DNA of 64,000 nt, from contig NZ_SRUZ01000001.1 in assembly GCF_004791165.1 (NCBI RefSeq), forward strand, positions 850,382 to 914,381, given 5' to 3'. The DNA comes from Mesorhizobium sp. M8A.F.Ca.ET.218.01.1.1. GTDB lineage: Bacteria > Pseudomonadota > Alphaproteobacteria > Rhizobiales > Rhizobiaceae. A program made the position numbers and the translations under genes. Under the pieces are notes generated by a model. That model saw only the letters and a program-made list of their open reading frames with translations. It had not been told where the DNA came from and did not search any database. This document shows positions 58,437-64,000 of this stretch, one piece after another (position 1 is the stretch's first letter; each line of letters opens with the position of its first letter).

Positions 58437-58589
58437 AAAAACAAAGAGTTAGAAGAAGCACGTCCAAGATTGGCAGCGGCGGCGGTCGCAATCATGGATC
58501 ATGGGATCGAGTTCGGAACTGCTGCGAACCCTCGTTGCCGCTTCCAGCGAAGAATCGGCGGCGTCGGCGCTCATAGTTCTGTACCGAAA

Positions 58590-58666
58590 TGGCGCGCCCG
58601 AAGAGATTCGAACTCCTGACCCCCAGATTCGTAGTCTGGTGCTCTATCCAGCTGAGCTACGGGCGC
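58590..58666 (-). tRNA. tRNA-Arg (anticodon ACG)
   Basis: A complete cloverleaf on the minus strand: acceptor GCGCCCG/CGGGCGC, D stem GCTC/GAGC, anticodon stem CCAGA/TCTGG with loop CTACGAA (anticodon ACG), T stem AGGAG/CTCTT with one G-T pair and TTCGAAT loop, discriminator G, and an encoded CCA. It is 77 nt with CCA. ACG is normally deaminated to ICG by TadA and reads CGU, CGC and CGA codons. Confidence 0.97.
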
Positions 58667-58933
58667 GCATCAGGCCATGTTTTCGACGGCCCCGCGATCC
58701 GATCCGAAAGACCGGCCGCGAATGTGTGCAGTTCCCTAACGACTGAATTTGCGAAAAGCAAGCCGATCCGGCAAAAGTTTTGTCGCAAGCCTGTCATCCA
58801 GCGATGCCGGCGCCGATCCTGGCACTTCGAGCCGTGGGATCAGCCTGAATCCAGACGGCGGACAATCGGACAAGGTCAGGGAAGAGCGACGGGTCCGGAA
58901 GGCCAGTAATCCTCAGCAAACGGCCGGAAGCCG

Positions 58934-60421
58934 TCAGGCCGGGCGGCGCAGGCTGCCACGGGCCTGGTCGAGGCGCACCGGCTGGTCGGGGATGGTGACG
59001 GCGAATGTCGTGCGCCCGCCAATCGACTCGACCAACTCCACAGTGCCGCCATGCGCGCGGATCAGTTCATGCGCGATGGCCAGGCCAAGGCCGGTGCCGC
59101 CGCTGCGCGCGGAGCCGCGGAAGGCCGCGAACAGGTTTTCGCGCGCCTTCGGCGGCAGGCCGGGGCCGGTGTCGGTGACGGCGATGCGGCTGACACTGCC
59201 CATGCGCTCGGCCGAGACCGCCAGCCGCCGCACGACGGCGCTTTCGGTGTCGGCCGCCATCGCCTGCACCGCGTTGCGGCAAAGGTTGGTGAGCACCCGG
59301 AACAGCTGGTCGGAATCGGCGTCCACCTCGAAAGCCGTCTCGACGGCGTTGATGAACTCGATGCCCTCCTCGATCGCCAGCAGGCCGTGCACGTCCTCGA
59401 CAAGCTGGCGCAGCCGCACCCTGCGGCGCGAGGGCGGCGGCTCCTGCGTGCGGCCGTAATGAAGCACGCCCTCCGAATAGGCGACGGCGCGGTCGAGCGC
59501 GCGCACCAGTTTCGGCGCGAAGGCCTGCACGGTCGGATCCTTGACCTGGCGCAGGCGGTCCGACAGCAGCTGGGCCGAGGCCAGAATGTTGCGCATATCG
59601 TGATTGATCTTCGATACGGCGAGGCCGAGGTCGGCCAGATGCTTCTGCTCGGCCAGCATCTTTTGCAGCCGCTCCTGCATCTGCGACAGTTCGCGTTCGG
59701 CCACGCCGATCTCGTCGGCGCGATCGGCGGGGTGAATGATCCGCCCAGGATCGTCGGGGGCCTGGGAAAAGGACAGCATCGAACGCGTCATGGTGCGGAT
59801 CGGGCCGATCATGATCAGGTCGATCGCGGCATAAACCAGCATGGCGGTGAACAGCGAGATCAGGAGCGAGACGAAGGCGACGTTGCGCGAATAGATGAGC
59901 ATGGCCTTGCGCAGGGAGTAGTCCGGCATGATCAGCTCGAACTCCTTGTCGCTGTCGCCGACCGGTCCAAAAACCCGCAGCATCCTGTCGCCGCCGAAAA
60001 ACAGCGTGTCCAGCGCGCCGGTCATGCCCTTGACCATGCCGACGCTGGCGAGATCGATGTGTTCGTCGACCTGTGGCGGCATGTCGGCCACCACCAGAAG
60101 CCGCGAGACACCGCCGTCGCGCACCGCGATCGCCTTGGCGCCGATGGCCATCAGCACGTCGTTCTGGGCCGTGCGCGACAGCGAGGTCGACTCGCCCTGC
60201 ACCAGCACGATCGACACGGCGGCGGCCGTGCTCAGCCTCTCCTTGAGCCAGCTCAACCTATAGCTGGCGATCCAGGGCAGGAAGATCAGCACTTCGGCCA
60301 GCAGCACGAAAACGATGGTGAGCAGCAGCAGCTTCGTCGACAAACCGCGCGACAGGGGTACCGTGCGGACGGCGGCTGATGCCGTTCCGGTCCCTTCCCC
60401 TGCTTGGCTGGCTTCGCTCAT
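58934..60421 (-). CDS. Orphan membrane sensor histidine kinase
   Basis: A 495-residue kinase. Two membrane segments ([20 protein letters not shown] near residue 32; [19 protein letters not shown] near 190) flank a periplasmic domain of about 140 residues. HAMP follows, then an H-box of the less usual form [21 protein letters not shown]-box [10 protein letters not shown] and G-boxes [10 protein letters not shown] and [11 protein letters not shown]. No response regulator gene is adjacent. It is divergent from rpmH. The signal and partner are unknown. Confidence 0.88.
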   Translation of the reverse strand: MSEASQAGEGTGTASAAVRTVPLSRGLSTKLLLLTIVFVLLAEVLIFLPWIASYRLSWLKERLSTAAAVSIVLVQGESTSLSRTAQNDVLMAIGAKAIAVRDGGVSRLLVVADMPPQVDEHIDLASVGMVKGMTGALDTLFFGGDRMLRVFGPVGDSDKEFELIMPDYSLRKAMLIYSRNVAFVSLLISLFTAMLVYAAIDLIMIGPIRTMTRSMLSFSQAPDDPGRIIHPADRADEIGVAERELSQMQERLQKMLAEQKHLADLGLAVSKINHDMRNILASAQLLSDRLRQVKDPTVQAFAPKLVRALDRAVAYSEGVLHYGRTQEPPPSRRRVRLRQLVEDVHGLLAIEEGIEFINAVETAFEVDADSDQLFRVLTNLCRNAVQAMAADTESAVVRRLAVSAERMGSVSRIAVTDTGPGLPPKARENLFAAFRGSARSGGTGLGLAIAHELIRAHGGTVELVESIGGRTTFAVTIPDQPVRLDQARGSLRRPA

Positions 60422-60548
60422 GCGACTCGATCTTCACAATCACTTGATCAGCCAAGATTAGGCGATTACGGCTTTTTTGCCAATTTCTCCCTTGGTCGGA
60501 AAAATAGATGCTCCAAAAGAGGTGCGTCTTTAGCGCGCCGACGCCGGA

Positions 60549-60577
60549 TTGACTTCCAAAACCCTTCTTTCTATAAG
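60549..60577 (+). promoter_or_regulatory. Sigma-70-type promoter of rpmH-rnpA-yidC
   Basis: TTGACT (60549-60554) and TATAAG (60572-60577) are separated by 17 bp, a near-consensus housekeeping promoter. Transcription would start near 60584, leaving a leader of about 115 nt before rpmH. Confidence 0.7.
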
Positions 60578-60698
60578 CCCGCTCACGCTCGGGCCATTCG
60601 TCCCGGCGCGGTTTCGATCGCGCCAAAACCGGCCCGGCAAAGCTCCTGTTACAAAGTGACAGAATCAAGAAGGGCCGCACCCCGCGGTATTAAAACAA

Positions 60699-60833
60699 AT
60701 GAAGCGTACCTACCAACCGTCCAAACTCGTCCGCAAACGCCGGCACGGCTTCCGTGCTCGCATGGCCACCAAGGGTGGTCGTGGCGTCGTCGCAGCTCGC
60801 CGCAACCGCGGCCGCAAGCGGCTCAGCGCCTAA
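60699..60833 (+). CDS. rpmH: 50S ribosomal protein L34
   Basis: A 44-residue, very basic protein, [20 protein letters not shown] at the N-terminus, then [15 protein letters not shown] and the ending GRKRLSA. This is the exact L34 signature and length. It has a strong promoter upstream, and rnpA follows 14 nt after its stop, the conserved bacterial order. Confidence 0.97.
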   Translation: MKRTYQPSKLVRKRRHGFRARMATKGGRGVVAARRNRGRKRLSA

Positions 60834-60847
60834 GCGAGACGAGATCG

Positions 60848-61201
60848 TTGCCCGCAACCGGCAAGCCAGTGGGGCAAAATCCCAAGCGGCTTCTGAAACG
60901 CGCGGAATTCCTGGCCGTCCGTCGTGGTGAAAAGCGACGCGGACGGTTTTTCCTCGTCGAGGTCCTCGACCGCGGCGACGGCGGGGTGCCGCGCGTCGGC
61001 TACACCGTTACCAAGAAGGTCGGCAACGCTGTTGTGCGCAACCGCGTCAGGCGGCGGCTGAAAGAGGCCGTCCGCGTCCATGCCGCAGATGACATGGTGC
61101 CCGGCAATGATTATGTCATCGTCGGGCGCGATGATGCGCTGCGCGCCCCCTTCGGCCAGTTGAAGGCCGAACTCTCCCGCCGGATTCGCGGAACACGATA
61201 G
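60848..61201 (+). CDS. rnpA: Ribonuclease P protein component
   Basis: A protein of about 117 residues that helps the RNase P RNA process tRNA 5' ends. The conserved RNR motif is in [20 protein letters not shown], and [18 protein letters not shown] is the usual N-terminal region. The start is uncertain: TTG at 60848 is the best candidate, and GTG at 60869 is an alternative; no ATG is available. yidC follows after 14 nt. It is co-transcribed with rpmH. Confidence 0.94.
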   Translation: MPATGKPVGQNPKRLLKRAEFLAVRRGEKRRGRFFLVEVLDRGDGGVPRVGYTVTKKVGNAVVRNRVRRRLKEAVRVHAADDMVPGNDYVIVGRDDALRAPFGQLKAELSRRIRGTR

Positions 61202-61215
61202 GCCAAGGGCTCTCG

Positions 61216-63036
61216 ATGGAAAACAACCGGAACTTCTTCATCACCATCGCCCTGTCGGTGCTGATCCTGGCGCTGTGGCAGTATTTTTATGTCCTGCCGC
61301 GCAGCGAGCAGCAACGCGAGGCGGCTCGCATCGAGCAGCAGCGCGTCGAGGACCAGAAGAAGGCGGCCGATGCCGCCAATCCGGGCGCATCGACGCCGGC
61401 GCCGGGCACCACGGCCCCGGGTGCCATTCCCAACGCCCCCGGCGGTGACATCGTCACCGCGGCCGGCCGCGACCAGGCGCTGGCGGCTTCCAGGCGCGTC
61501 AAGATCGACACGCCGAGCCTCGAGGGCTCGATCAATCTGACCGGCGCGCGGCTCGACGACCTCAAGCTCAAGCACTACACCGAGACCGTCGACAAGAATT
61601 CGCCCGAGATCGAACTGCTCAACCCGCAGGCGCTGCCCACCGGCTATTTCGCCGAGATCGGCTTTGTCGGCAACGACAAGACCGGAACGGTGCCGGGCGC
61701 GGAAACGGCGTGGACGGTCGACGGCAATCCGACACTGACGCCGTCGACGCCGGTGACGCTCACCTACACCAACGACAAGGGCCTGACCTTCAAGCGCACC
61801 TTCTCCGTCGATAGCGACTACATGTTCACGGTTTCGGACACGGTGCAGAATTCGGGCAGCAGCGCCGTTTCGCTGTTCAACTATGGCCGCGTCACGCGAT
61901 ACGACAAGCCGGCCGTTGCCAGTACCTACGTGTTGCATGAAGGTTTGATCGGCGTCACCGGCACCGAGGGCTTGGCCGAATATAAATACGCCAAGATCGA
62001 ATCTGAAAAGCAGGTCACCCCGGGCAAGTCGACCGACGGCTGGCTCGGCATCACCGACAAATACTGGGCCGTGACGCTCGTGCCGACCGAAAAGCAGCCT
62101 TTCCAGCCACGCTATGCCTTTTTCGAGGATGGTCGCCATCGCTATCAGTCCGACTTCCTGACCGATGCAATCAATGTCGACGCCGGCCAATCCGCAACAG
62201 TCGAGACGGAGATCTTCGCTGGGGCCAAGGAAGTTGCCAAGATCAACGCATATGAGACTGACCGTCACATTCGCCAGTTCAACTTGGTGATCGACTGGGG
62301 ATATTTCTATTTCATCACCAAGCCGATGTTCTGGCTCATCGACACGCTCTACAAATTCTTCGGAAATTTCGGCCTGGCGATCCTGGCCACCACGGTCATC
62401 GTCAAGGCCATCTTCTTCCCGCTCGCCAACAAGTCCTACGCGTCGATGGCGAACATGAAGAAGGTGCAGCCCAAGATGCTCGAGATTCGCGAGAAATACG
62501 CGGACGACAAGATGAAGCAGCAGCAGGCTATGATGGAGCTGTACAAGACCGAAAAGATCAATCCGCTCGCCGGCTGCTGGCCGGTGGCGCTGCAGATCCC
62601 GGTCTTCTTCTCGCTCTACAAGGTGCTCTACATCACAATCGAGATGCGGCACGCGCCGTTCTTCGGCTGGATCCAGGATCTGGCAGCGCCCGATCCGACC
62701 TCGCTGTTCAACCTGTTCGGCCTCGTTCCGGTCACCCTGCCGCACATGCTGATGATCGGCGTCTGGCCACTGATCATGGGCGTCACCATGTTCCTGCAGA
62801 TGCGCATGAACCCGACGCCGCCGGATCCGACGCAGGCCGCGATCTTCACCTGGATGCCCGTCATCTTCACCTTCATGATGGCCGGGTTCCCGGCGGGTCT
62901 GGTCATCTACTGGGCCTGGAACAACACGCTGTCGATCCTGCAGCAGGGCGTGATCATGAAGCGCCAGGGCGCCAAGATCGAGCTGTGGGACAATCTGGTG
63001 GCGCTGTTCCGCAAGAAACCTTCGCCGGCCGAATAG
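61216..63036 (+). CDS. yidC: YidC/Oxa1 membrane protein insertase
   Basis: A 606-residue insertase. An N-terminal membrane segment (FFITIALSVLILALWQYFYV), an Ala/Pro/Gly-rich linker, and a large periplasmic beta domain (about 80-340) precede the conserved five-helix core (FGLAILATTVIVKAIFFPLA, then ASMANMKKVQPKM, and VALQIPVFFSLYKVLYI). The hydrophilic-groove charge is lysine (IVKAIFFP) where E. coli has arginine. It inserts inner-membrane proteins alone or with Sec. A strong terminator follows. Confidence 0.97.
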   Translation: MENNRNFFITIALSVLILALWQYFYVLPRSEQQREAARIEQQRVEDQKKAADAANPGASTPAPGTTAPGAIPNAPGGDIVTAAGRDQALAASRRVKIDTPSLEGSINLTGARLDDLKLKHYTETVDKNSPEIELLNPQALPTGYFAEIGFVGNDKTGTVPGAETAWTVDGNPTLTPSTPVTLTYTNDKGLTFKRTFSVDSDYMFTVSDTVQNSGSSAVSLFNYGRVTRYDKPAVASTYVLHEGLIGVTGTEGLAEYKYAKIESEKQVTPGKSTDGWLGITDKYWAVTLVPTEKQPFQPRYAFFEDGRHRYQSDFLTDAINVDAGQSATVETEIFAGAKEVAKINAYETDRHIRQFNLVIDWGYFYFITKPMFWLIDTLYKFFGNFGLAILATTVIVKAIFFPLANKSYASMANMKKVQPKMLEIREKYADDKMKQQQAMMELYKTEKINPLAGCWPVALQIPVFFSLYKVLYITIEMRHAPFFGWIQDLAAPDPTSLFNLFGLVPVTLPHMLMIGVWPLIMGVTMFLQMRMNPTPPDPTQAAIFTWMPVIFTFMMAGFPAGLVIYWAWNNTLSILQQGVIMKRQGAKIELWDNLVALFRKKPSPAE

Positions 63037-63054
63037 CCGGCACCTTCCCTCCTC

Positions 63055-63085
63055 AAAAGGCCCGGCTTGTCCGGGCCTTTTTGTT
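63055..63085 (+). terminator. Factor-independent terminator of the rpmH-rnpA-yidC operon
   Basis: The stem AAAAGGCCCGG/CCGGGCCTTTTT with a 5-nt loop and a T-run lies 19 nt after the yidC stop. Confidence 0.93.
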
Positions 63086-63207
63086 TGCACCAGGTATCGC
63101 TTCACGATCCCGTGATCGGCGAAACTGCAATCACGCGCGGGGCGTGACTGCGTGTGCGTTTCCAAAGGCTATCAATCCCGATCAGCCCTCACCCGGAGGA
63201 AGACCAC

Positions 63208-63768
63208 ATGCGCTTGCCCACATTCAGGACCATCGCCCTATCAGCCCTCATCGCCGGCATGGCGATTGCCGCGCCGGCCTATGCCAAGAACCCGAATGTC
63301 GGCGGCGCGCCGATGTACGCCACCAAGACCATCGTCGAGAACGCGGTCAAGTCGAAGGACCACACGACGCTGGTCGCCGCCGTCAAGGCCGCCGGCCTGG
63401 TCGAGACGCTGCAGAGCGTCGGCCCGTTCACCGTTTTTGCCCCGACCAACGAAGCCTTCGCGGCGCTGCCGGCCGGCACGGTCGACACGCTGCTGAAGCC
63501 CGAAAACAAGGACAAGCTCACCAAGGTGCTGACCGCGCATGTCGTGGCCGGCAAGATTTCGGGCGCCGAGATGATGAAGAAAGTCAAGGCGATGGGTGGC
63601 AAATACGAGATGAAGACCGTCTCCGGCGACACGCTCACCGCCGAAGTCAAGAAGGGCAAGCTCTACATCATGGACGAGTCCGGCGGCGAGTCGAAGGTGA
63701 CGATCGCCGACGTCAACCAGTCGAACGGCGTCATTCACGTCGTCAACAAGGTTCTGTTGCCGAAGTAG
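63208..63768 (+). CDS. Secreted fasciclin (FAS1) domain protein
   Basis: A 186-residue protein. A signal peptide (about 1-27, ending APAYA) is followed by one FAS1 domain with FTVFAPTNEAFAAL, LTAHVVAGKI and the C-terminal VIHVVNKVLLP. FAS1 proteins are surface or periplasmic adhesion/stress proteins; some rhizobial members are needed for symbiosis. ATG at 63208 follows CGGAGGAAG. A terminator lies about 110 nt downstream. Confidence 0.92.
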   Translation: MRLPTFRTIALSALIAGMAIAAPAYAKNPNVGGAPMYATKTIVENAVKSKDHTTLVAAVKAAGLVETLQSVGPFTVFAPTNEAFAALPAGTVDTLLKPENKDKLTKVLTAHVVAGKISGAEMMKKVKAMGGKYEMKTVSGDTLTAEVKKGKLYIMDESGGESKVTIADVNQSNGVIHVVNKVLLPK

Positions 63769-63876
63769 CGGCTTCCGGCGAAAAGGGGGCGTCGGCGGAT
63801 CGTTGGTGCTTTCCCGGTCCGCCATCCCCGCCTCATGACGAGGTGCCATGTTTCTTGCGAAGCCGTATCGGCGAGG

Positions 63877-63915
63877 CCGGGGTCCTGTCGTCCCTCACAG
63901 GACCCCGGTTTCTTT
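63877..63915 (+). terminator. Factor-independent terminator downstream of the fasciclin gene
   Basis: A 12-bp perfect stem CCGGGGTCCTGT/ACAGGACCCCGG with an 8-nt loop is followed by TTTCTTTT. It lies 108 nt after the fasciclin stop codon, and no gene is seen in between. Confidence 0.85.
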
Positions 63916-63965
63916 TGGTGAGAGCGCTTTGCCTCGGCGTTCGAAGCCCGACCGCTTCCGCCACA

Positions 63966-64000
63966 TCACTCCATGACGGCGCTGTGGTCGACCTTGGCCG
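63966..64000 (-). CDS. Possible C-terminal end of a gene running off the window edge
   Basis: On the minus strand an open frame enters from the edge and reads AKVDHSAVME before TGA (complement of 63966-63968). Codon choice resembles the genes in this window, and a plus-strand terminator just beyond is consistent with convergent genes. Ten residues are too few for an assignment. Confidence 0.35.
   Translation of the reverse strand, partial: AKVDHSAVME

Overview
The window is a contiguous stretch of chromosome from a high-GC alphaproteobacterium of the Rhizobiales, most probably Mesorhizobium or a close relative. The evidence is gene order and gene type: pckA next to the ChvI/ChvG two-component system, then a short HPr kinase, an EIIA-Man domain protein, HPr and ahcY; a tyrosine-for-histidine DivL kinase; an AddAB (not RecBCD) pair; the trpF-trpB-trpA-accD-folC operon; infC with an ATT start; and several copies of a palindromic intergenic element of the kind that is abundant in rhizobia. 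No phage, plasmid, insertion sequence or CRISPR is visible. The region is mainly core chromosome with two accessory-looking islands.

Layout. 1-3.3 kb: an edge fragment of a minus-strand gene, a long gene-free leader holding a cobalamin riboswitch, and a glycine-betaine-demethylase-like Rieske oxygenase/reductase pair (gbcA, gbcB). 3.4-8.6 kb: a tightly coupled cluster of a PqqD-like peptide-binding protein with an unusual C-terminal tail, an HPr-kinase-like protein, three family 2 glycosyltransferases and a nucleotidyltransferase-like protein. This is the best candidate here for an undescribed system. 8.7-13 kb (minus strand): a GT87-type membrane glycosyltransferase, AlkB, ArfB and PckA. 13.3-18.7 kb: chvI, chvG, hprK, EIIA-Man, ptsH, ahcY. 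18.9-30.7 kb: divL, a TsaE-AmgK fusion, murU, addB, addA and trxA, mostly with 4-nt stop/start overlaps. 30.9-31.9 kb: a cupin protein and a VapBC pair whose toxin lacks one catalytic aspartate. 32-37.4 kb (minus): folC, accD, trpA, trpB, trpF. 37.5-41.1 kb: a small unknown protein, a YgjP-type metallopeptidase, a DUF2852 protein, BenE and a hydrolase.

41.3-47.4 kb carries translation genes (infC, rpmI, rplT, pheS, pheT) with a small methyltransferase inserted. 47.4-54.4 kb is metabolic accessory DNA: a nucleotidyltransferase-like protein, a 182-bp MITE-like element, an aldo/keto reductase with a divergent LysR regulator, cytochrome b561 with a YceI protein, a Gfo/Idh oxidoreductase and an FAD dehydrogenase. 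54.5-58.3 kb is a second island: a CpxR/CpxA-like system, a second methyltransferase of the same type and a lipoprotein, all preceded by tandem repeats matching the CpxR box. 58.6-63.8 kb holds tRNA-Arg(ACG), an orphan sensor kinase, rpmH, rnpA, yidC and a fasciclin-domain protein. The last 35 bases look like the C-terminus of another minus-strand gene.

Regulation can be read directly in several places: a B12 riboswitch ahead of gbcA, a hairpin hiding the trpA ribosome-binding site that begins at the trpB stop codon, CpxR-type boxes at three promoters, a candidate VapB operator, and eight factor-independent terminators or terminator-like hairpins. All function assignments come from reading the sequence; no database search was run.
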